Source: Perlabentimonas sp034003245
Lineage (GTDB): Bacteria; Bacteroidota; Bacteroidia; Bacteroidales; Tenuifilaceae
NCBI GenBank assembly: GCA_034003245.1
Contig: JAVEYY010000002.1
Location: 145,466 to 209,465 of the forward strand
Reading direction: 5' to 3'
Length of the DNA: 64,000 nucleotides
Shown: piece after piece, positions 43,869 through 53,946 of the stretch
How the letters are laid out: every line of letters starts with the position of its first letter
Position numbering within the stretch: position 1 is the first letter of the stretch
Program-made: the position numbers and the translations under genes
Notes under the pieces: generated by a model
What the model saw: only the letters and a program-made list of their open reading frames with translations
Databases searched by the model: none
What the model was told of the DNA's origin: nothing

Positions 43869-46800
43869 ATGGAAAACGAAAACAACCGCAAGGAAGCTCT
43901 TCGGAAGAGAATAGAGGATGTGCTTAGGAGTAAGAAGTTTGAACTAGGCGAGTTGAGTAGTAAAACTCTGGACGAGGTAATCCAGGAGGTGAGCATATAC
44001 CACCAGGAGCTTGAGTATCAAAACCAGGAGCTGCAGAGGGTAACCGATGAACTAGATAGATCAAAGTTGCATTATCATGAACTTTTTCAGGAAGCCCCCA
44101 TGGGTTACGTGATTGTTGATGAGACAAATGTAGTTACTTCGGTAAATAATGCCTTTGCCGGATATTTCAATAGCCAGCCAGATGAAATTAAGGGGCGCTT
44201 AATCACAAATTATATCCATGCCGATTTTCAGGATCAGTTTTACCTTTTGATAAAAAAGGTACAAAAGGAGAGGTTAAAGAGCAGTGTTCTGGTTAGGCTG
44301 AACAGCAAAACGGAAAAGTTCGCCAAGTTGGAATGTAAGATACAACAGGGAAAGGGTAAAACTTTTTACTATATGGGTTTTCTCGATGTTACCCGCGAGG
44401 TAATCAATGAGGAGCAACTTATTGAAAGCCGTGAACGGTACCGCGCGGTGGCCGACTACGCTTACCACTGGGAGTACTGGCAGGATCCCCAAGGACATTT
44501 ATTGTACATGTCGCCCTCGTGCGAGCGCATTACGGGTTATTCTAAGTACGATTTTTTTGATAACCCTCGTTTAATAGAGGATATAGTTCACCCAGAAGAT
44601 AGGACGCATTTTGATGAGCATAAATCGGTTGCCATAATTCCTGGTGAAACCAGAGTTGAGCACACTGCCGAGTACCGAATTACCCGAAAAGACGGAAAGG
44701 TTATATGGATTGGCCATGCATGCCAGAATATTTACAGGGAGGATGGTACACATATCGGCTTAAGAGTTACAAACAGAGATATCACCGAGCGAAAGAAAAC
44801 CCGAGATGAGTTACATCAAAAGATTAAGTTGCTAAGCCAAACCCAGGAGATTGCAAAACTTGGTAGTTGGGAATTTGATTTGGAAACAAATCGATTAGAC
44901 TGGTCAAACGAGATTTATAGAATTTTTGGTGTCATTCCGCAGCAGTTTGAGGTATCGTACGACCAATTTCTTGAGATAGTACATCCTGATGACCGTGAAG
45001 CGGTTAATGCCGCATACGTAAATTCCTTGCGGGATGATGCAAATGTTTATGAGATTGAACATAGAATTGTTAGGCGGGATAACCATGAAGTAAGGTATGT
45101 TTATGAAAAATGCTATCACGAACGAGATAATAACGGTAGAGTTTTTCGCTCAGTGGGGATGATTCAGGATATAACGGAGCGAAAACAAAGAGAGCAAAAA
45201 CTGGTAATAAGCGATAGGATATTTAATCACGCTCTCGATATGCTCTGTATTGCAGGGTTCGATGGTTTTTTTAAAATTCTAAACCCAGCATGGTCTAAAG
45301 TGCTAGGCTACACCACCGAGGAGCTAATGGCAAAGCCTTGGCTTGAGTATGTTCACCCCAGCGATAAGGAAGCTACAAAAAATATTAAGGCGTGCATTGT
45401 TGATGGACAGGAGGTTTACCAATTCGAAAACAGGTATATCTGTAAGGATGGTACAGTAAAATGGCTATCATGGAATTCATTCCCCTATCCCAAAGAGAAT
45501 ATAATGTTTGGGGTTGCCAGGGATGTAACTTTTAGGAAGCAGGCTGAGGAAAAGCTTCACTCGAGCGAACTTCAGCTAAAGGAGCAGGTTGAGGAGTACA
45601 CGGCTCTTAACGAGGAGTTGAATCAGGCAAATGATGAGCTCCGAAGCGTTATGGAGGATCTCAATGAGAGTAACCAGCGTACAAAAGCAATCCTTTCGGC
45701 TTTACCCGATTTAATGTTTGTTCTCAATCGCGAGGGAGTATATATCGATTACTATTCACCCAACGACTCGCTTCTAGTCGCCAAACCCTCCGCATTTCTT
45801 GGTAAGTCTGCTTACCATATCTTGCCCAAGGATATTGCCGAGATGAACAAGAGGGCATTGGAGCTGCTCTTTGAAACAGGTGAATATCAGTCGTTCTCTT
45901 ATAGCCTAGAGGAGAATGACGAAACCAAGTATTTTGATGCCAGATTAGTATTATTTGGAAGCGATAGGGCCCTTGCCATAGTTAGGGATATTACTGAGCA
46001 GAAAAAGGGACAGCTTACCATCGCCAAAAATGAGAAATATTTAAAAACTATTCTGCAAACCACTGCCGATGGATTTTGGATTACAGATTTACAGGGAAAT
46101 CTGCTTGAAGCAAATGGGGCGTACTGTAAAATGTCGGGTTACTCTTTACAAGAATTGAAAAGCCTTAAGATTGAGCAAATTGATGTTAATGAAAACCCTC
46201 AACAGATAAAGGAGCATATTGGTAAGCTTGTTGAATTGGGCTCAGATGTTTTCGATACCAAGCACCGCCGTAAGGATGGAACCATATTCGATGTTGAGGT
46301 ATCGGTAACCTACCTTAATGCCGATGGGGGACAACTTATTTGTTTTACTAGGGATATAACCGAACGAAAACACGCTCAGGAGAAACTCCGTGAGAGCGAG
46401 GAGCGTTTCAAACTCAGTATGGAGGCCACTAACGATGGTCTTTGGGATTGGAATGTGCAAACCAGTGAGGCTTACTACAGCCCGGCTTACTACACTTTGC
46501 TGGGCTATGAGGTGGGTGGATTTCCCACATCCAGTAGCACTTGGAAGAAATTGGTTCACCCCGAAGATTGGGCCATGGTAAATGAGGAGAATCTTAACTG
46601 CGTAAATGGCCTCTCCGACTCTATTGAAATGGAATTTCGGATGAAATCAAATAGCGGGGAGTGGAAATGGATATATTCGAGAGGAAGAGTGGTTGAGCGT
46701 GATAAAAAGGGTATAGCGTTAAGAATTGTTGGTACCCACGTTGATATCACGGAACGAAAGCAGTTTGAGGATACCCTAAAGCAGAGGAATTTGTTTATCC

Positions 46801-49800
46801 AAACCATTCTCGATAATCTTCCCATCGGGGTTGCGCTGAATAGTATTGAGGAGGGATCGGCAACCTATATGAACAAAAAGTTTCAGGAGATATATGGCTG
46901 GAGTGAGGAGGAGTTAAGGGATATCTCCCAATTCTTCCACAAGGTTTACCCCGACAAGCACTACCGGGAGGAGCTTATGGGGCGCATTATGGCCGATATC
47001 CAGTCGGGCGATCCCGAGCGAATGCGCTGGGAAAACATTAAGATTACTCAGGAAAATGGCAGTACTAGAATTGTTAATGCTGTAAATATCCCTCTTTTTG
47101 AGCAGAACACCATGGTGTCAACTGTAATGGATGTGACAGAGCAAAGAAGGGTCGAAGATAAATTGGCACACTCTCATAACCTTATGCGCTATATTATTGA
47201 GCATAGCCGGAGTGCCATTGCAGTGCACGATAGGGATATGAACTATATATTTGTAAGTCAGCGTTACCTTAAGGAGTATAATGTAAAAGATAGTAATATT
47301 ATTGGAAAGAATCACTACGAGATCTTCCCCGATTTACCCCAGAAATGGAGGGATGTTCACCAGAAAGCATTAGCTGGTGAAATATCAAGTGCCGAGGATG
47401 ATCCTTACTACAAAGATGATGGAACGGTGGAATGGACCCGCTGGGAGTGCCGCCCCTGGTTCGAGGACAATGGGAGTGTTGGTGGGGTAGTTGTTTACAC
47501 AGAGGTTATTACGGAGCGAAAAAGGGTGGAGGAGGCCTTAAAGCACTCCTATAACCTTATGCAGTATATTATTCATCACGACCCAATTGCCATAGCCGTT
47601 TTCGACAGGGATATGAATTATGTATACGTGAGCCAACGGCATATCGACGACTTTAAGATTAAGCAGAAAGATCTAATTGGTAAGAATCATTATCAGATAT
47701 TCCCATACCTTCCCCAAAAGTTTAGGGAGGTTCATCAACGGGCACTGGCTGGAGAATATTTAAAGTGTGAGGATGAAAAGTTCTTCTGGGACAATGGTTC
47801 GTTTGACTGGGGTCGATGGGAGTGCCGCCCCTGGTTCGAGGCCGATGGCTCCATTGGGGGCATTATAATTTATACCGAGTTTATTACCGACAGGAAGAGG
47901 GCAGAGGAGGAGATTCGTAAGTTCAAAACCATATCCGATAAGGCTGTTCATGGAAGTGTTATTACGGATCTTAATGGGAATTTACTTTACATAAACGATT
48001 ACTTTGCTCAAATACATGGGTATACCAAGGACGAATTAGTTGGGAAAACCTTAGATTTTGTTCATAATGCCAGTCAAATTGCCGAGGTTCAGCAGCATAT
48101 TGTAGAGTTGCTGAAAAACGGGAAGATTGGCCCTGTTGAGGTTTGGCACACACATCGCGATGGAACCGCTTTTCCCATGCTAATGAGCGGTACAATATTG
48201 AACGACGATTCTGGTAATCCGCAATTTATGACTGCTACAGCCATAGACCTTACCGAGATGAAAAAGGTTGAATCGGCGTTAAGGGATAGCGAACTGAACT
48301 TTAAGGCTCTTTTTGAAAAGGGTCCCATTGCTGTCGCTTATCATAAAGTGATTTACGATGATTTTGGAAACCCAATAAACTACCATTTTATTGATGCTAA
48401 TGAGGGTTATCAGCGATTAACGGGTGTTAATCCCATCGGGAAACTTGTAACCGAAGCATTCCCTGGCATTGAAAATGATCCCTTCAATTGGATTGACACT
48501 TTTGGCCAAGTTGCCAAAACGGGCAAAGAGATCAGGTTCCAACAATACTTACAAGCAAATGACCGGTGGTACAATTGCGTAGGTTATCAAAACAAACCCG
48601 ACCATTTTGTGGCTGCTTTTATCGAGATTACTGATGCAAAAAGAGCTGAATTAGCCCTTAAAAAGAACGAAGCAATTTTAAGTGAAACCCAGAAACTAAC
48701 CAAGGTAGGTGGTTGGGAATGGGATGTGGAGAAACAAACCATGACCTGGACCGATGAGGTATACCGTATTCATGGACTTAGTAGGGAAGATATACGTGAT
48801 CATGGACAAGGAACCATTGCCAAAAGCATAGAGTGCTATGCGCCTGAGTATCGTTCAATGGTTCAAGAATCCTTTGGGCGATGTGTTGAGCAGGGCGAAC
48901 CTTATGATCTTGAAGTTCCTTTCACTAACCTACAGGGAGAGCATCTTTGGATTCGTACCACAGCCAAGGCTACTTATGCCAATGGCAAGATAGCTAGCGT
49001 TATTGGTAATATTATGGATATTACCGAGCGTAAACACACTGAGATAGCCGTTAGGCAAAGCGAGGAGAAGTACCGAATGCTTTTCGAGGCTAATAGGGAT
49101 GGAATCGCCATCTTTAGGGTACTTCCCGATGAGAGCCCTACTTACTTTATTGAGGCTAACCCATCCGCCGCCAAAATGCTGGGCTATACCTACGATGAGT
49201 TTTTGAAGCTTAGCACCACGGATTTGGAGGTTGATGTGGATATGGGAATGGTCGAGAAACGGGTTATTGAGTTAAAAACTAAGGGGATGGCTGAGTTTGA
49301 GACCAAACTCAGGCATAAGAGGGGCCATTTTATTTACGCCAATGTAAAGGGCATTGCCATAAACTACCTGGGCGAGCCAGCTGTGCTTAATATAACTCGC
49401 GATATTACCGAACGTAAGCAAGCAGAACTTGCCCTTAAAGCCAAAACGGCCGAACTTGAGGCAATATACAATAACTCCCCACTCATGATGTGCATTTTAG
49501 ATGAGCATCAGAATGTGGTATATGCCAATAATTATTTGGTTGAATTTTTTGGAAAGCCCTACAGCCAAATTATTAATGGCAGGGCCTGTGGCGTATTTGG
49601 CTGTATACACGCAACCGAAAACAAGAAGGGTTGCGGGTATGGCAGCAATTGCCCCAGCTGCGACCTGAACAACGCCATTGCTCAAACCTTAAAAACAGGC
49701 GAAAGCCTACGCGATGTGGAGTACAATGCGGTTGTGAATGTACTTGGTGAAAATCAGGATATCTCGCTAATGGCATACACATCGCTAATTAGAACACAAA

Positions 49801-52800
49801 AGAAGCTGGTATCCCTAATATTTGTTGATGTCTCGGACCGGAAAAAGATGGAGAATGCTCTTCGCGAGAGCGAGGAACTTTTCCGTATGCTGGCCGAGCT
49901 AGCACCTGTTGGAATCATTATCACCGATGAATACCAAAGTCCAGTATTTTTGAGCCCTACATTCACAAGTATCTTTGGCTATACTAGCATAGATATTCCA
50001 ACTGTTGAGAGCTGGTTCCTGCTTGCATACCCCGATGAAGAATATAGAAATCAGGTGAAGCGGGAATGGTTTGAGTTTACCGAAGTAGTTAAAAAAGAAG
50101 GGGTAGCAAGTAAACCATTGGAATACCCTGTTCGCTGTAAGGATGGTAGTATAAAGCAGATAGAGTTTAGGTTAGCTGTTTCAGGTACCATCAATGTGAT
50201 AATCTTTACAGATATTACCGAGCGTAAGCTTGCCGAGGTGGCTCTTCGCGAAAGCGAGGAACGCTTCCGTGGCCTTTACGAGAATGCTACGGTGGGCATT
50301 TACCGTACCACCCCCGATGGTCAGATCCTTATGGCCAATCCTGCACTTCTGAAAATGATTGGTTACGATTCATTCGAGGAGCTCTCGCAGCGTGATTTGT
50401 CGCAAGAGGGTTACGAACCCGAATATCCAAGGGAGGAGTTTCAACGGCAGATTGAAGAAAAAGGCGAGGTTCGGGGTATGGAGTCGGCATGGAGAATCAA
50501 GAATGGTAGTTTAATCTACGTTTCTGAGAGTGCCCGTGCTTTTCGTAACGAAAGAGGTAAGATTGTTTACTACGAGGGGATTGTTGAGGATATTACCAGT
50601 CGGAAAAAGGCTGTGGATGCCTTAAGGGCAAGCGAGGAGCGTATCTCTAGCATTTTCCGCGTGGCCCCCATTGGCATTGGCGTGGTGGTTAATCGGGTTA
50701 TCATCGAGGTAAACCAAACCATTTGCGATATTACTGGGTATGCCAAGGATGAGCTGCTAGGGCAGAGCGCCCAAATTTTATACCCATCCAAGGAGGAGTA
50801 CGAGTACGTTGGTAAAGAGAAGTACAGGCAAATTGCCGAGAGGGGAACAGGCACGGTTGAAACCATTTGGCAAAGAAAGGATGGTTCCCTGATTAATGTA
50901 TTGCTTTCATCAACCCCTATTGTTCAGGATGATTTAAAAAAGGGGGTAACCTTCACTGCCCTCGATATTACCCAGCGCAAGCAAACCGAGCGGCTAATGA
51001 AGGGGCGTTTAAAGCTTCTGGAGTTTGCCGATACGCATTCGCTTCCCGAGCTGCTAAAGGAAACCCTTGCCGTGGCCGAAGACCTTACGGGCAGCCAGAT
51101 TGGCTTTTATAGTTTTATTGATGAGGCTAATGGACAAATTATGTTTAACTACTGGTCGCAGAGAACCGAGATGGAGTTTTGTAAGGTAACAGAAAAAGCG
51201 GATACTCATTATCCCATCGAAAAGGCTGGTGTTTGGGTTGAGTGCATTAAAAAGCGAAAGCCAATAATTCACAATGATTACCAATCGTTACCCAACAGGA
51301 AAGACTTCCCAAGTGGACATGCAACCTTATTCAGAGAATTAACGGTACCTGTTTTCCGAAATAAGAGTATTGTGGCGGTGTTGGCTATTGGCAACAAGGC
51401 CACAGATTATACAAAGAATGATATAGATATTATAACCCAGCTGGCCGATATGGCCTGGGATATTGCCGAAAGAAAAATGGCCGAGGAGGCTCTAAAGGCA
51501 AGTGAGGGTAAGTTTCGATTGCTTTTTGAGAATATGACCCAGGGTTTCGCCCTACACGAAATTATTTATGATGATAAGGGTAAAACGATTGACTATCGTT
51601 ACCTGGATGTGAACCCTGCTTTTGAGAGGCTAACTGGATTAAAAGTTGAAAGTTTAATTGGAAGAACAGTATTAGAGATAATGCCTAATACCGAGAAGTA
51701 TTGGATTGACTCTTATGGACAGGTTGCCGAAACCGGGGAACCCATTAGATATGAGAATTATTCACAAGAACTAGGTAGGTACTACGACGTAAGCGCATTC
51801 TCACCGAAAAAGGGTCTATTTGCCGTTGTTTTCTCAGATGTAACTGAGCGTAAGTTGGCCGAGGATAAAATTATAAAACTTACTAAAGGAATCGAGCAAA
51901 GCCCTGCCACCGTGGTTATTACCGATATTGATGGGAACATTGAGTTTGTAAACCCAATGTTCACGGAGGTAACCGGTTACACAGCCCAGGAGGCAATGGG
52001 GCAAAACCCTCGGGTGCTCAAATCCGATTACCATAATCAGGAGTTTTATAAGGAGCTTTGGGATACCATTAAGGGCGGAAACGATTGGAGGGGAGAACTT
52101 TGCAATAAGAAGAAAAACGGTGAACTCTACTGGGAATCAGCCTCAATTTCTCCAATAAAGAACGAGATGGGCGAGATTGTGAACTTTATTGCCGTTAAGG
52201 AGGATATTACCGACCGGAAAAATGCAATTCTTGCCCTTGAGCAGAACAACAGGCTGATTAACACCATGCTCGATAATCTACCTGTGGGTATTTTTATGGT
52301 AGATGCCCTTAATGGAAAGCCAATTATTGCCAACGAGCACGCTAAAAAGCTGTTAGGGAAGGGTATTGTAGAGGAAGCCAGTACCGAAACCCTTTCCCAT
52401 GTTTACAGGGCATTCAAGCTAGGAACTAACAAACTTTACCCAACTGATGAGTTACCAATTGTGCGTGGTATGAATGGAAAGGCCTCATATATTGACGATA
52501 TGGAGGTATTACAACCCGATGGTAATAGAATTCTTGTAGAAGTATATGGTTGTCCAGTTTATAATAGTAAGGGTGACATTTGGGCTAGTTTAATAGGTTT
52601 CACCGATATTACGGAAAGAAAAAAGGCCGAGGATGCTCTTAGGGAGAATGAACAGGTTCTTAAGGAAAAGAACGAGGAGTACCTTGCCCTTAATGAGGAG
52701 CTGACCGAGAGCAATCAGCGCATTATTGCCATTAACCACGATCTTATTGCAGCCCGCGAAAAGGCAGAGGAGAGCGATAAGCTAAAATCGGCATTCCTGG

Positions 52801-53873
52801 CCAATATGAGCCATGAGATACGTACGCCGATGAATGCCATTATTGGTTTCTCCGAGATGCTGCTAAATCCTAACCTGCCTAACGAGCGCAAAGATTTCTT
52901 TGCCCAAATTTTAAACACTGCCTGCCATCAGCTGCTCAATGTGGTTGAGGATGTTATTGATATCTCTAAGATTGAGACTGGACAAATGGATGTTCACTTG
53001 GGCGAAACGCCGATCAATCAAACGCTAAATAGGGTGAGGGAGATATTTTTGCCACAGGCCAACGCCAATGGAGTGAAAATTACTACTTCATACTTCTTCC
53101 CCAATGGTGAGGACAACATTACTACCGACACCAATAAGTTAAATCAGGTGCTCACAAACTTGGTAAGCAATGCCGTAAAATTTACAGATAACGGAACCAT
53201 CCACATTTCATATGCTATTAAAAATAGTATGGTTGAGTTTTCTGTTGCCGATACTGGTGTTGGAATCGACATACAGCATCATGACCTTATTTTTGAGCGC
53301 TTTAGGCAGGTGGAAATGGGGTCAACCCGCCAGTACGGGGGAACTGGGCTAGGACTCCCCATTAGCAAGTCGTTTATCGAGATGTTAGGGGGCACAATTT
53401 GGCTAGAGTCTGAGCCGGGTAAAGGGGCCACTTTTTCCTTTACTATTCCCTATAATCCAACCCTAAAGGAAGAAACAGCTAATCACATGAATGACCTTGA
53501 ATTCGACTTTACCGGTAAAACAATCCTGATTGCCGAGGATGAGGAGGCCAACTTCCTATACATCAACGAGCTTATTGAGGAGACGGGTGCAACAATTATT
53601 AGGGCAACCAATGGCCAGGAGGCTATCGATATTTTCTTTTCAGATGCTGAGGTTAACATCATCCTAATGGACATTAAAATGCCCATGGTTGGTGGTATCG
53701 AGGCTACTGAGGCTATTCGCCTACGCGATAAATCGATCCCTATAATCGCCCTAACTGCCTACGCCATGGCCAGCGACAGGGAGAAGTGCCTAAGCGCCGG
53801 GTGCAACAGGTACCTCTCCAAGCCTGTAAGGCGCAATGAGCTTCTTAGGGCCATTGCCGAAATAATTATGTAA
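43869..53873 (+). CDS. Giant cytoplasmic hybrid histidine kinase: 21 PAS, 1 GAF, HK, REC (3334 residues)
   Basis: The frame is open for 10,005 bases; ATG 43869 was chosen because a longer start would overlap cheBR. No membrane helix was seen. My count gives PAS domains starting near residues 66, 188, 320, 449, 603, 722, 842, 974, 1103, 1228, 1353, 1475, 1601, 1732, 1860, 2002, 2130 and 2256, a GAF domain near 2381-2545, and PAS domains near 2546, 2672 and 2794. Most end in a DITERK-like linker. The fifteenth PAS carries five Cys (1907, 1912, 1922, 1928, 1931). A coil (KEKNEEYLALNEELTES) leads to HisKA with His2982, the ATPase domain (LTNLVSNAVKFT, GGTGLGLPI) and a receiver with Asp3268 (IILMDIKMP). 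PAS kinases rarely exceed ten such domains. It lies between cheBR and another kinase. Confidence 0.95.
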   Translation: MENENNRKEALRKRIEDVLRSKKFELGELSSKTLDEVIQEVSIYHQELEYQNQELQRVTDELDRSKLHYHELFQEAPMGYVIVDETNVVTSVNNAFAGYFNSQPDEIKGRLITNYIHADFQDQFYLLIKKVQKERLKSSVLVRLNSKTEKFAKLECKIQQGKGKTFYYMGFLDVTREVINEEQLIESRERYRAVADYAYHWEYWQDPQGHLLYMSPSCERITGYSKYDFFDNPRLIEDIVHPEDRTHFDEHKSVAIIPGETRVEHTAEYRITRKDGKVIWIGHACQNIYREDGTHIGLRVTNRDITERKKTRDELHQKIKLLSQTQEIAKLGSWEFDLETNRLDWSNEIYRIFGVIPQQFEVSYDQFLEIVHPDDREAVNAAYVNSLRDDANVYEIEHRIVRRDNHEVRYVYEKCYHERDNNGRVFRSVGMIQDITERKQREQKLVISDRIFNHALDMLCIAGFDGFFKILNPAWSKVLGYTTEELMAKPWLEYVHPSDKEATKNIKACIVDGQEVYQFENRYICKDGTVKWLSWNSFPYPKENIMFGVARDVTFRKQAEEKLHSSELQLKEQVEEYTALNEELNQANDELRSVMEDLNESNQRTKAILSALPDLMFVLNREGVYIDYYSPNDSLLVAKPSAFLGKSAYHILPKDIAEMNKRALELLFETGEYQSFSYSLEENDETKYFDARLVLFGSDRALAIVRDITEQKKGQLTIAKNEKYLKTILQTTADGFWITDLQGNLLEANGAYCKMSGYSLQELKSLKIEQIDVNENPQQIKEHIGKLVELGSDVFDTKHRRKDGTIFDVEVSVTYLNADGGQLICFTRDITERKHAQEKLRESEERFKLSMEATNDGLWDWNVQTSEAYYSPAYYTLLGYEVGGFPTSSSTWKKLVHPEDWAMVNEENLNCVNGLSDSIEMEFRMKSNSGEWKWIYSRGRVVERDKKGIALRIVGTHVDITERKQFEDTLKQRNLFIQTILDNLPIGVALNSIEEGSATYMNKKFQEIYGWSEEELRDISQFFHKVYPDKHYREELMGRIMADIQSGDPERMRWENIKITQENGSTRIVNAVNIPLFEQNTMVSTVMDVTEQRRVEDKLAHSHNLMRYIIEHSRSAIAVHDRDMNYIFVSQRYLKEYNVKDSNIIGKNHYEIFPDLPQKWRDVHQKALAGEISSAEDDPYYKDDGTVEWTRWECRPWFEDNGSVGGVVVYTEVITERKRVEEALKHSYNLMQYIIHHDPIAIAVFDRDMNYVYVSQRHIDDFKIKQKDLIGKNHYQIFPYLPQKFREVHQRALAGEYLKCEDEKFFWDNGSFDWGRWECRPWFEADGSIGGIIIYTEFITDRKRAEEEIRKFKTISDKAVHGSVITDLNGNLLYINDYFAQIHGYTKDELVGKTLDFVHNASQIAEVQQHIVELLKNGKIGPVEVWHTHRDGTAFPMLMSGTILNDDSGNPQFMTATAIDLTEMKKVESALRDSELNFKALFEKGPIAVAYHKVIYDDFGNPINYHFIDANEGYQRLTGVNPIGKLVTEAFPGIENDPFNWIDTFGQVAKTGKEIRFQQYLQANDRWYNCVGYQNKPDHFVAAFIEITDAKRAELALKKNEAILSETQKLTKVGGWEWDVEKQTMTWTDEVYRIHGLSREDIRDHGQGTIAKSIECYAPEYRSMVQESFGRCVEQGEPYDLEVPFTNLQGEHLWIRTTAKATYANGKIASVIGNIMDITERKHTEIAVRQSEEKYRMLFEANRDGIAIFRVLPDESPTYFIEANPSAAKMLGYTYDEFLKLSTTDLEVDVDMGMVEKRVIELKTKGMAEFETKLRHKRGHFIYANVKGIAINYLGEPAVLNITRDITERKQAELALKAKTAELEAIYNNSPLMMCILDEHQNVVYANNYLVEFFGKPYSQIINGRACGVFGCIHATENKKGCGYGSNCPSCDLNNAIAQTLKTGESLRDVEYNAVVNVLGENQDISLMAYTSLIRTQKKLVSLIFVDVSDRKKMENALRESEELFRMLAELAPVGIIITDEYQSPVFLSPTFTSIFGYTSIDIPTVESWFLLAYPDEEYRNQVKREWFEFTEVVKKEGVASKPLEYPVRCKDGSIKQIEFRLAVSGTINVIIFTDITERKLAEVALRESEERFRGLYENATVGIYRTTPDGQILMANPALLKMIGYDSFEELSQRDLSQEGYEPEYPREEFQRQIEEKGEVRGMESAWRIKNGSLIYVSESARAFRNERGKIVYYEGIVEDITSRKKAVDALRASEERISSIFRVAPIGIGVVVNRVIIEVNQTICDITGYAKDELLGQSAQILYPSKEEYEYVGKEKYRQIAERGTGTVETIWQRKDGSLINVLLSSTPIVQDDLKKGVTFTALDITQRKQTERLMKGRLKLLEFADTHSLPELLKETLAVAEDLTGSQIGFYSFIDEANGQIMFNYWSQRTEMEFCKVTEKADTHYPIEKAGVWVECIKKRKPIIHNDYQSLPNRKDFPSGHATLFRELTVPVFRNKSIVAVLAIGNKATDYTKNDIDIITQLADMAWDIAERKMAEEALKASEGKFRLLFENMTQGFALHEIIYDDKGKTIDYRYLDVNPAFERLTGLKVESLIGRTVLEIMPNTEKYWIDSYGQVAETGEPIRYENYSQELGRYYDVSAFSPKKGLFAVVFSDVTERKLAEDKIIKLTKGIEQSPATVVITDIDGNIEFVNPMFTEVTGYTAQEAMGQNPRVLKSDYHNQEFYKELWDTIKGGNDWRGELCNKKKNGELYWESASISPIKNEMGEIVNFIAVKEDITDRKNAILALEQNNRLINTMLDNLPVGIFMVDALNGKPIIANEHAKKLLGKGIVEEASTETLSHVYRAFKLGTNKLYPTDELPIVRGMNGKASYIDDMEVLQPDGNRILVEVYGCPVYNSKGDIWASLIGFTDITERKKAEDALRENEQVLKEKNEEYLALNEELTESNQRIIAINHDLIAAREKAEESDKLKSAFLANMSHEIRTPMNAIIGFSEMLLNPNLPNERKDFFAQILNTACHQLLNVVEDVIDISKIETGQMDVHLGETPINQTLNRVREIFLPQANANGVKITTSYFFPNGEDNITTDTNKLNQVLTNLVSNAVKFTDNGTIHISYAIKNSMVEFSVADTGVGIDIQHHDLIFERFRQVEMGSTRQYGGTGLGLPISKSFIEMLGGTIWLESEPGKGATFSFTIPYNPTLKEETANHMNDLEFDFTGKTILIAEDEEANFLYINELIEETGATIIRATNGQEAIDIFFSDAEVNIILMDIKMPMVGGIEATEAIRLRDKSIPIIALTAYAMASDREKCLSAGCNRYLSKPVRRNELLRAIAEIIM
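47170..47920 (+). repeat. Tandem duplicated PAS module inside the giant kinase (PAS 9 and 10)
   Basis: PAS 9 (from about 47170) and PAS 10 (from about 47545) share NLMxYII, FDRDMNY-like and SQR segments, LIGKNHYxIFP, LPQK, VHQxALAGE and the nearly identical WECRPWFExxGS. At DNA level a stretch of more than 20 bases around 47445 and 47819 is the same. They are the most similar pair of PAS units in the protein by eye. Confidence 0.75.
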
Positions 53874-53946
53874 GCAAACGGAAAGCAACCAAGGGTAGAA
53901 ATCAGATTTTGTTTTAATTTTATACGCTTTTAGCACGAATTTATCC

